Below are positions 48,401-60,400 of a stretch of DNA of 64,000 nucleotides, one piece after another (the first letter of the stretch is position 1; every line of letters begins with the position of its first letter). The DNA is from Plumapathes pennacea (Eukaryota > Cnidaria > Anthozoa > Antipatharia > Myriopathidae), in NCBI GenBank assembly GCA_964036295.1, contig OZ038462.1:15407264-15471263 (forward strand), given 5' to 3'. A program made the position numbers and the translations under genes. The notes under the pieces were generated by a model, which saw only the letters and a list, made by a program, of their open reading frames with translations, was not told the origin of the DNA and searched no databases.

Positions 48401-51400
48401 GGATTTTTGATAGTGTTGAAGGGTTAAATTTGGAGATAGATAAGTTTAAACCGATATCTGGAGGAACTTACAAGGCCTTGCCAAAAAGAGTTCAGAACAC
48501 TAAGGCTGTGATTAATGTTAAGAATGACGACATTAAGTGCTTCATGTGGTCAGTGCTAAGATCACTAAATCCAAAGAAGAGAAACGATGTTTTTCACCTT
48601 TGAGACCAGTCAAAGAATATCCTTGAGACACCGTTGTGGATTTGTTGTATTACGAGTACCATTCAGTAATAAAGTCTGTGTCGAGACTTTTAGCGAGTAG
48701 TTATAAAAGTAAGAAGACTAGCAACATTGTGTAGAAATTACTTCAATCATTTTTATGAGACTGTTTCTCTCGAGAAGCATAAGGAGAATTGTTTTTCTTA
48801 CGAAGGGTCGGTTCCAGTGATGCCGAAAGGTAAAGGTGAAGAGAAACCAACATACTCTTTTGATCCAGAAAATAAAGCTTATAAGACTATTGAAAACCCT
48901 TTCATGATTTACGCGGATTTTGAGGCTTTCAACGAGATAGTAGCAAATAGTAAGTCAAGGAATGGGAGGAGAACATTACGAAAATTGATGAGACTTAGAT
49001 CAAAGATTTCAGATATAAGATATAAGAGGCTTGGATTGCATCCCCCACAATCTGGTGAAGAAGAATCTTACATGACGAATATTCAAAAACATGTTCCAAG
49101 CGGATTTTCTAATTTAGCAGTTTGTGATAACGGAGAGAATTATGCTTATCCACCGAAGGTTATTTACACTAAGCAAAGTAAGGATGATAATGTGATTGAG
49201 AAATTTAGGACTATGATTGATCAAGAGGTTCACGACGTTTATGAGAGGTGTATGAAGGAACCAAAGAAAATTATCTTTGAAGAGGAAGAAAAGAGGAAAT
49301 ATGAAAAGCTGGAAGTTTGTTACATTTGCAAAGGAAGGGGAGGGAAGTTTGTTTTCGATTTTCAAAGCGAAAATTATCGTAAGGAAAGTTAGAGATCATT
49401 GTCATGTGACTGGAAGGTTCAGAGGCGCAGCCCATTCATTGTGTAATTTAAAGTGTAAATCACAGTACACCATTCCTGTTATATTTCACAATTTACAAAA
49501 TTATGATGCACATCTCTTTATAAAGGAACTTTCGGTCGTTGGTGAGAAAGTTGATTATTTTCCTATGAATAAGGAAAAATATATATCTTTTTCCAAGAGG
49601 ATAAAAGTCGATGAAATACTTAACAAAAAGAATATAAACTTGAGCCAATGTATATGAACCTAAGGTTTACTGATAGTTACAAATTCCTACTAAGCAGCCT
49701 TGATGGAATGGTTAATAACTTAGAACCAGAGGATTTCAAGATCGCTCCTAAGTTTTTTGAAGGGAAAAGGTTGGATCTCGTGAAGAGAAAAGGTATTTCT
49801 CCATACGACTATTTTAACTCCTCGAAAGACTTTCAGAATCATCCCTTCCCAAGATCGACATGTTTTACTCGATACTAAATGAGGAGGGAGTGTCAAGTTC
49901 TGATTACGAACATCCTAAAAAGTATGGAAGACTTTTGAGATGAAATCCTTAGAGAGTATCATGATCTCTATCTTTTCACAGATGTGGTATTATTAGCTGA
50001 CGTTTTTCCCTGGGGGCGAATTTTAGACGTTTAGACGACTTTGTCTTTTTATCTACGCTCTAGACCCAACTAATTATTATACGACTCCAGGTTTGACTTG
50101 GGATGGATTTTTTTATTAGAAGTGTAGCTGAAGTTGAACTCTTAGAAGATTATGACGTGGACTTGTTTTTTGAGAGAGGGATAAGAGGTGGACTTTCTAT
50201 GATAACTAAGAGATATCCTGAGGCTAACAACAAGTATCTTAATAGAGATAAAGATTTCAAAAAGAGTTTTAAGAAGAAGTTGAAGCAACACTACGTTAAA
50301 TACGTAGATGCAAATAACCTTTATGGGTCCGCGATGTCTGAGTTTCTACCATATTCGGATTTTAAGTGGGCTTCGGTTAATGATATTCTTGAGATGAATA
50401 AGAATTTGTCACGAAATGGTGGGACGTTGGAAGGTATTGAAATACATCCATCAGTTCTTGAATTTGATTTGGTGTACCCTAAGGAATTTCACGGTCTTCA
50501 CAAGAGAAGATGAAGATAGGGAAAGTTAACAAGTTAGTCTCGATTTTATACGACAAGAAGAAATATGTGGTTCATCATAAGCTTTTGAAGTACTACCTTG
50601 AAATGGAGATGAAAATTTATCAAAATCGCGGTGATAATAGCTTTGAAATACAACAGGCCGACTGGAAATTTAAAAAGCCTTGTAGAGGAAATAATGCAAT
50701 TTAGATGAGAAGAAAAACAGATGAGTAATGTAGCGCAGGGATAGATTAATCTTGGCCTGTGATTAGAAACAAATGTTTGAAGTCAAACTGTCCAAATCAA
50801 TTATCAAGAAAATGAGAAAAGTCACACATTACCCTTTTCTTTGCTGGCCGACCTTTCTCAATCCAAAGCTCAAAATGTAGATTCTCTCAACCTTTTGAAG
50901 CAAATGTACGAGTGTTGTAATTATAATTCATAGTTTAATCAGGTTTCATTTGAGCAAGGGGTCAAAAGCCAAGTTCCCAAAACTGTATATTTTTTTGGTG
51001 AGAACTTCAAAGAGAAACTTGAAGTTGATCACTCTTGGGAGTCTATCTCTTGTCAAGAGATTGCTTATTAAATAATTCTAATGGTGAGTGCGGATACTTC
51101 CTACACCAAACTTGAATCCCAGCATCTGTCGCGTTTTCACGCGACAAAACTTGTTTTTCTTAGTTTAGTACGTATTAGTTTTCATTGTTATCCTTTTCCC
51201 ATCTTTTTCTTGATCCATTGAAGTTTTCGTATGCTCAACGGCCTTAACAGATAAAATATAATCATTTTGGTATGTGAAACGTGACCAGGTGGGTGAATAG
51301 GTATGCGGACCGATATATTTAGCCCCCCCCCCCCCCCCCACAAAAAAAAAACAACAACAACAAAAAGAAGAATTTCGTAAACACCTTATTTAAATTTTGG

Positions 51401-54400
51401 CCTTATAAGCACACTTTAAAAATTATTTTGTCTGTTTGCAGGATGCCCATCTTCCGTGGGTGGAAACTACTCTGGCAGTTTTTCGAGCCCAAACTATCCA
51501 CTGAATTATCCAAAAAACAAAAGTTGTTCCTGGCGCATCACAGTACCACGTGGTTACCGTGTGAAAGTGGAGTTTGACACATTCCAAACGTACTGGCGTG
51601 ATTACTTGAGGATTTATGACGGCCCTTCAAGTACCAGTGCACTGCTGGCTTCCCAAAGCGGTACTATTTACGGGAAACGCGTTTATATCTCCGCTGGATC
51701 ATCCCTGTGGTTTAGTTTCACTACAGCTGGCTATCTGACAAGCAAAGGATTCCACGCAACCTATACAGCTGTTAAAGTTCCCGGTACGTCAATAAAACTT
51801 GATTTCTGTAAATTTACTAAATATGGTGGCAGAGGGATTTACTGAACTACTGCAGTATATGCATTGTTTCAAAGCTAAAACGATTCTTGCAAGGATGTTT
51901 TATAGAAGTCTCTTTGCGTATTTAGAGTCGGCTGCGGGGATGAGGGGGGGGGGGGAGTGGGGGGAGGGAGGGGGCACTTATGAGTAACCGTAACCCCTAC
52001 CCTTTGGGGCGTCGGCTCATGCGGTATCTGTTTGATGCTGTGTTCTCATTATTACAGTTAACTGATAACTTCAACTCATTTTTTTTCTTTTGGTTTTGTA
52101 CGCATAACTTTAATTTATTTCCTTTTATTTGTCTTTTTCTTGATGCATTGAAGTTTTCGTATGTTCAACGGCCTAAACAGATAAAATATAATCATTTTGG
52201 TATGTAAAACTTGACAAGGTGGGTGAATAGGTATGCGGACCGATATATTTAGCACCCCCCCCCCCCCCCAAAAAAAAACAAACAAAAAACAAAAACAAAA
52301 AACGAGAATTTCGTAAACACCTTATTTAAATTTTGGCCTTATAAGCACACTTTAAAAATTATTTTGTCTGTTTGCAGGATGCCCATCTTCCGTGAGTGGA
52401 AACTATTCTGGCAGTTTTTCGAGCCCAAACTATCCATTCAATTATCCAAACAACAAAAGGTGTTCCTGGCGCATCACAGTACCACGTGGTTACCGTGTGA
52501 AAGTGGAGTTTGACACATTCCAAACGTACTGGCGTGATTACTTGAGGATTTATGACGGCCCTTCAAGTACCAGTGCACTGCTGGCTTCCCAAAGCGGTAC
52601 TATTTACGGGAAACGCGTTTATATCTCCGCTGGATCATCCCTGTGGTTTAGTTTTACTACAGCTGGCTATCTGACAAGCAAAGGATTCCACGCAACCTAT
52701 ACAGCTGTTAAAGTTCCCGGTACGTCAATAAAACTTGATTTCTGTAAATTTACTAAATATGGTGGCAGAGGGATTTACTGAACTATTGCTGTATATGCAT
52801 TGTTTCAAAGCTAAAACGATTCTTGCAAGGATGTTTTATAGAAGTCTCTTTGCGTATTTAGAGTCGGCTGCGGGGATGGGAGGGGGGGGGGGGGGGGGGG
52901 AAGGAGGGGGCACTTATGAGTAACCGTAACTCCTACCCTTGGGGGGTCGGCTCATGCGGTATCTGTGCTGTGTTCTCATTATTACAGTTAACTGATAACT
53001 TCAACTCATTTTTTTTCTTTTGGTTTTGTACGCATAACTTTAATTTATTTCCTTTTATTCATCTTTTTCTTAATGTATTCAAGTTTTCGTATGCTCAACT
53101 GCCTAAACAAACGAGGTGAAATATGTATATTTCGGTACGTGAAACTTGACCAGGGGGTGAATAGGTATGCGGAACAGGACCAAACAGGCACAAATTTCGG
53201 ATTTCGTAAATACTTTTTACAGCTTCAAGGAGTTTTCAAAGTGTGGCGGATCACGCTGTCTAAACTTTGGCGTTGACTTTAGATTTTTCCCGTTTCAGAG
53301 CACGGACTCTAAATCCTCTAGTTTCTATAAAAACTGTCTATAACTATTTAGTTTCGGATTTGGCTATTAAAGAGAAAATTACGGATCAATAGATTTGGCA
53401 CATAATTGGCGCGGATAGGTTAACTTAATGACCCCTATTCACGCCCTTCCCCCTCCCTGACTTTTAACCTGTATAGCCACACAATTATCTTTGTGCTTCC
53501 AGAGTTCGAGATTTTACCAGAAGCGTTAGCAGTAGTTACTGCAAGTAAATCCGAATTTGCGCTTACCCAAGATCAATCTGTAATTCCCTACTTTCAAGTT
53601 CAAGGCGGAAAATCTACGCCAGATTGCGCTGGAGTTGGTAGAAGCATCCACCGCATGAATTATGTGCATTGAATTTCGTTTGAAATTGTGTCGCGTTCCA
53701 GTGTCTTATAATGTCTTATAGTGACTGGTTCAAGTACAATTAACCACGTGCTGCAAGGTCAACAGGTGGATAACTGGCTGGGGCTTTTAAACAACTTTTG
53801 CTTTTTATCGTACAATTTAGATAATCTGTTGGAAAATTGATACTAATGCATGACGGTATTCTTTTATTTCTTTTTTTTTTTAATCAGAAACGTAATCATA
53901 TTGAGTGATGTAGTGAAACTTGTTAATTCTAATCAGCTTTTATCAAAAATCAAGTTCTCCATACTGTATGGTATGTATCTCTGGTGAAAGACTGAAAGAG
54001 AAAATCGAGGTTAATCACTTTTGGGAGAGAGTTTTAAAGTGTCTGTAAAGTCAACAGTTTTATCACTAATTTAGGTCAAAATATATACATAATAAATGTT
54101 ACAATATTTCTGGGTTATGAGTTTCTTCGCCTATGAGTTATAAAAGATGCTACTGACGAGAAATCAACGAAGGAATTCCATGTCATTTCTTTCTGTTTGT
54201 AATTGAAAATGTTTGTGGATTTAGACAAAATGTGCTAAAAGTGTTTACAATAAGTTTCAAACATTATAACATGGTTGTGTATAAAATGTCATCTATCTAA
54301 ACTAACAAACGTTTGTTTTTTTAGTTGCGCATGGGTTGACTTCACATTATTAGCATGTTCGAGATATACACCTTATAACTCTTGGGCGCGACATTCAAAC

Positions 54401-57400
54401 CAGGAAATATCATACTAATTAATTATTTACTTGGTGTAGAATCGATTTTAGTGATACTAACAGTTTTGGTCTTTTAAGCACTTTAAAAGGTATCTTGTCT
54501 GTTTGCAGAATGCCCATCTTCTGTGAATGGAAACTACTCTGGCAGTTTTTCGAGTCCAAACTACCCATACAATTATCCAAACAACAAAAGATGTAGCTGG
54601 GGCATCACAGTACCGAGTGGCTACCGTGTTGAAGTGAAGTTTGACACATTCCAAACGTACAAGGGTGATTTCTTGAAGATTTATGACGGCCCTTCAAAAT
54701 CCAGCAAAATTTTAGTTATCCTCGAAGGTCTTTTGCCAAAATACAGCGTTTATAACTCTACTGGATTATCGTTGTGGTTTGAATTCATTACAGATGATGA
54801 CCAATCAAAGCCAGGATTTCACGCTATTTTCACAGCTGTTGAAGTTATCGGTGAGTCTAACGTGTGCAACTACTGTGATTATACTTAATATGGTATAAAG
54901 GAAGCACTGCCATTTGCTTGTTACTAACATGTTTCAAAACCAACTGGCATATTTCAAAATCGCACATTTTGGTAAAAATCAAGCTTCATGGCAAAAAGTT
55001 ACCAATGCTAGACAAAAATCACGGTAAAAACCTATATGGAAAGCATATATTTTACCAAAAATAAAATGTAATCGACAAATGAAGCAAATACTTCCACTAT
55101 TTTACCAAATGTTGAAGGAAACCATTTTGGTAAATATGGATTATTTATGAATGATTTTACCATATATTTAAACAACTTTGCCAGGATAGCAAAATTTGCC
55201 TAATCTTCAGCATTCTTACCACAAAGCAGAACAAACTGCACTCTCAGAGTTTAACAATTGTAGTGTATTTTACCATTAGAGTCAACTCAGGGCCAATTTT
55301 TGGTAAAACATAGTATCATACATACAGATTGTACTGTGCGGTCAAACCAACCCCAGTCAGCATGGTAAAAAATAACTAAAAATTATCTATTTGCACCATC
55401 ACTTATAAGCATCCAGTCGGTCATGGTAAGAACCTCAAATTGGTCACAATAATTGTTGTGACCAAATGAACCTCAAGTCGGTCACAGTAATTGTTGTGAC
55501 CAAATGAACCTCAAGTTGGTCACAGTAATTGTTGTGACCAAATGAACCTCAAGTCGGTCACAGTAATTGTTGTGACCAAATGAACCTCAAGTTGGTCACA
55601 GTAATTGTTGTGACCAAATGAACCTCAAGCTGGTCACAGTAATTGTTGTGACCAAATGAACCTCAAGCTGGTCACAGTAATTGTTGTGACCAAATGAACC
55701 TCAAGCTGGTCACAGTAATTGTTGTGACCAAATGAACCTCAAGCTGGTCACAGTAATTGTTGTGACCAAATGAACCTCAAGCTGGTCACAGTAATTGTTG
55801 TGACCAAATGAACCTCAAGTTGGTCACAGTAATTGTTGTGACCAAATGAACCTCACTTTGGTCACAGTAATTGTTGTGACCAAATGAACTTCAAGTTGAC
55901 CAAATTACATAACAAACGCGTTCCAAAACACTTTGTCAAGTATTTTTTATTCTACTGTATTAAGGGTAAAACAATTCAAGCTTTGGGAACTTTTGAACGT
56001 TATGCTAAAAAAAAAACAATTTCCGAATGTTCATTCCGCAGCGCAGAGCAGTCCCGGAAAATTTTCCCAGCAACTGATCAAAATCACCTTTTCTTCCAGC
56101 CGGAAAACAAAATTACTGCTTCCAGGCTTAAGAATATATATTTTTCGGCGGCGCAAAGCGACAGGCGGAAAACCTGTCTATTTTCGAAGGCTATACAAGA
56201 ATCAATTTTTCCAGCGGCCCGATGAAACAATTGCTTTTTTCCCCAGCGAGCAGTAAAAGAAAAACAAAACGCCTGCCAGCACAAGATGCTGTGTGGAACA
56301 CATGTTTTGCGGAACAGCTCCGATGGGTGCTCTCCAACTTCTCTGATCTGATAATCAGAGCACCCAATTTCCTCGCTCTGATAATCAGAGTACCAAAGTT
56401 TCCTCCTATGATAATCAGATAGCACGTCGAAGGTGAGCTTGAAAAGGTTTACGTCATTTCCAACCTACAAAACGATCACAACGAAACTAAATAAGACATT
56501 GCAGCCATCTTATGTATTAGAGTAAACAGATAACTTGGCTCGAGAATTTGCCGGCTCACATAAAATCTGGTAGAACTGGCCAGTATTGCCGGTTTATACT
56601 CGCTCGAATATTGTCAACATTGGAGCCTCAACATTTTCTTCTAGATTTCCAGGAGAATCTACATAGTATGCCAATTGAATATACTAGATGAAAGATTGTG
56701 GAATATAAACACCGGTATTTTCTGAACTCGTGGGTGACGGTGTTTGAGAAAAATAAAGACCCGGAGAGAAAATAATAAAGCGGCAGCATACCTTTGCTTT
56801 CCTTCTTCTCTTCTGTTTCCGTTCGACGACCAGTCGCAATTGACATGTTTCCGTTTGACGACAAACACTTATCTCTGTCATCTATATTTATTGCTCATAA
56901 ATGTAGATTAAACGAGGTGCGTTATAGATGTAAACGGTCACACAGATGTGTTGCAGTGCAGCTTTTCTTACGCTACAATTACCCGGCATCACGTTATAGT
57001 AGGTCAGGAGTAAATTTCTGAATGAATTTGAAAAGAAAGACGTTTACTTTGTGGGTAACTGGTTTATAATAACTGTCAGAAGATGTTGCGGTATTCTTTT
57101 AAGTGCTAATACCTGCTGCGGCTTCTGGTGCTATTGTTTTTTGTTAACCATTTTTTTTTATCTCTTTTCTTCTTCTCCAGCACTGAGGCGAGAAATCAAA
57201 TATGATTTTGCTGCAGTGCAGAAATCCTGCTGAAGACCTTTTTCTTTTTTATCCATTTCTTTGTTTGACTAATTTAAAAGTTAGCAGACGGCCTCAGCGA
57301 GGGGTCAAAAGTGACAGAAGTGCCCGCTAATCAAGGCGGCGTGGGGTCAACCTTTGCACAGAAATTAGTTATAAGGCGCTGTCTCTCAGAAAACGAAATG

Positions 57401-60400
57401 AACGAATATCAAAGGAGTGAAAACAATGGGCCAAAAATGATCTTTGCTGCTGCAAATCTTGGAGCGTCTGAGGCAATAAAAAAGAAAAGAACAAAAGGGC
57501 CGGAAGCCGCCGACTTAAAAGAATACCGCAAGATCTTGTGACAGTTTTAGATATAAACCAGTTCACAAAGCAAACGTCTCCTCGTTTTCAAAATGATTAA
57601 GTCGGAATTTGCCACAGCCAACGTATGCCGGGTGATTGTAGCCAAAGAAAGATTGTATCACAGCATATCTCTGTGACTGTTATGTACTGTAATGCACCTC
57701 TTTCGACCGACATAGGACAAATGGACAGAGAAATGGAGTTGTCGTCGAACGGAAACATGTCAATTGCGACTCGACATATGTTGAGAAGAAGGAATGTAAA
57801 GTATATTTAGTTTTGATAGTTCGTTATAATCGTTTTGTAGGTTGGAAACGACGTTCGACGTGTTATCAGTCAATGTGTCCCTTCTGTTTCATGTAGTTCC
57901 ACTGTTGCTGTCTCTGTTACAGTTGCTGGATTTTGCCAAATCAGAACAGGGTAACTTGGGTGCTGTACTAGCTAGGTCAAAATAGGTCAATTTTGCATAA
58001 CGTTCAAAAGTTCCCAAAGCCTGAACCGTTTTACCCTTAATGCAGCAGAATAAAAAATACTTGACAAAATGTTTTGGAACGCGTTTGTTATGTAATTTGG
58101 TCAACTTGAAGTTCATTTGGTCACAACAATTACTGTGACCAAAGTGAGGTTCATTTGGTCACAACAATTACTGTGACCAACTTGAGGTTCATTTGGTCAC
58201 AACAATTACTGTGACCAGCTTGAGGTTCACTTGGTCACAACAATTACTGTGACCAACTTGAGGTTCATTTGGTCACAACAATTACCGTGACCAACTTGAG
58301 GTTAATTTGGTCACAACAATATTACTGTGACAACTTGATGTTCATTTGGTCACAACAATTACTGTGACCAACTTGAGGTTCATTTGGTCACAACAATTAC
58401 CGTGACCAACTTGAGGTTCATTTGGTCACAACAATATTACTGTGACAACTTGATGTTCATTTGGTCACAACAATTACTGTGACCAACTTGAGGTTCATTT
58501 GGTCACAACAATTACTGTGACCAAGTGAGGTTAATTTGGTCACAACAATAACTGTTGTAATTATTACTGTGTCAGGGTCCAGAATGGTAAATATATGATA
58601 AAAATGGAGAACATTACCATTTTCATTTTTTGACCAGTAAAAACAGTATCAATTGCCCCTTATTTACAATAAGTTATTACGACTGTCCAATTTTCAGCAG
58701 AAATCACTTGATTTGTGAGATTTTTACTTGGTCAATACCAAGATTTGAGATTCATGGCAAAAATAAGCATTATAATGGAAATTTTACCAAAAATTACCCA
58801 TTTTGAAATATGCCACTTCGTTTTGAAACGTGTTACTATATTTTCTACTTCTAGCCTCCTCCATTCAACCCTCACCCGCCGTTTCCGCCTCCACCTCCAC
58901 CGCGATAAGAAAACCGTTTGTCCTTCATCTTCCTGCCAACTGTGAGCACAGCTGTGTCAACACACCGGGAAGCTTCAATTGCACCTGTTATCACGGTTAT
59001 GAGATTGGCTCTCCGGACGGAACTTGCCAAGGTAACTAATCGATTGAATCTCAGGATGCACTTTGCTGCAGGTAACACTGACTGAGCTATGAAAATTGTT
59101 ATGTCTAAGTTTTAGCCGCTTCTAAGAAACCTGCAGCATAACAACACACTTACAGCCCCAATACAAGAGGGGAATGGGCTCTTTGCACGAAAACTGGCAC
59201 GAGCTTCAAAGCGAGACTGTCCTGGCATAAGTGAGAAAGTTACTTTGGCAATTTGTGCACGTAACTCCCCAAATGAAACCTGTGCATATTTTCTGAAAAC
59301 ACTCTGGTACTTTAGAGTGATAAAAAACTCTCTTGGTTCATGTCTGGCACATTTCGTGCCAGGTTAGCCTCGCTTTGAATCCAAGATGGCGATACCATGC
59401 AATGAGCGAATTATCCATCTTCCGGTTAACGTTTTCATTGCCAACCCAGAAAACATTCTGCTACTGTTTAGTAAATTTAACACAGTAACGATTGCTTTCT
59501 GCAGATATAAACGAGTGCGCAGTGAACAATGGCGGCTGTAGTCACCACTGCATGAACACCATAGGAGGGTACTACTGCGCTTGCGTGGAGGGGCAAACGA
59601 TGTCTTCCGACAACCACACGTGTTTTGGTAAGGAGACAGGAAATGAATTACAAATATTTAAACTTGTGTTGCTTGTGACGAGCTTGAAAAGCTCTTAAAC
59701 AAATTCTAACGATAATAGTTGCTATGATTCTGAATGTTAATCATATTTGTGTTGGCAAGAGAAAAATAGAAATTTGAAAACGGGCTCAACGAACTTTCAA
59801 GATTCATGCGTCAAAGGTGTTAGTACGGGAAATAATTGTTTATGCAGCGGTATTAGGAGCTATGTTTGACATATTTTATCATAACATTTATATATTCAGG
59901 TTATGCAAAAATGAAAAAAAATTACACCTGCCCACAGGTCCTTTTCAGCATAAACTACATAATTGGGCCAGATTATATTTTTCAAGGACCCTTCTATAAA
60001 ACACTTTTGGGTGACGTATAGACCTCCCGAATAAAGTTATTCTTATTTGTTATTAGTTACATTTTTGCACAATCTAAAGGGAATAAGACAAGCCCACTGT
60101 TTCATGTTTAATTAGTAATCAGTCAGCTAACAAGCGATATAGACAGTGAAGTCTAGCTGTTTATTGCAGAGCCCGGAGTGAGCGTTGAGTGTGGTCAAAA
60201 CCAAATGCAGATATCCCTGGAGAGGAAACATTTCCTGAGTTTCAACTTAAACTTGCTGCATCTGAGACACAAGCATTGTCGTGCTACTGGGATCAACGAC
60301 ACTCACGTCACATTTGTCACCTTGCTGAACGATTGTGGCACATCACACAGCAAGAAAAATGATAAAATTTCCTTCTGGAATGAAGTGCTGGCGGATCCTG

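Larger units (their letters stand above)
51160..53030 (+). repeat. Two tandem 936 bp units carrying CUB7 and CUB8
   Basis: CUB7 and CUB8 and their introns align at a constant 936 bp offset. The units differ mainly in G and C run lengths (about 51945 versus about 52880) and small indels. A partial third copy without exon continues to about 53200. Confidence 0.9.
54927..58833. mobile_element. 3.9 kb fold-back transposon with mirrored 38 bp palindromic arrays
   Basis: The tips ACATGTTTCAAAACCAACTGG (left) and their near complement (right) are inverted repeats. TACTA flanks both ends (54922-54926 and 58834-58838). The arms continue through GGCATATTTCAAAAT and TTTTGGTAAAA, the tandem arrays, and a segment with ACAAACGCGTTCC, out to inner pairs at 56834-56862 with 57736-57765 and about 56470 with about 57835. 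No transposase is recognised. It makes up all but about 97 bp of the CUB9-EGF1 intron. Confidence 0.88.

Noticed and set aside
55441..55897. CRISPR-like array (regular repeats, palindromic units)
   Set aside because: The spacers are the same in every unit and part of the repeat, the sequence is eukaryotic, and the array has an inverted twin in a transposon. It is a subterminal tandem repeat.
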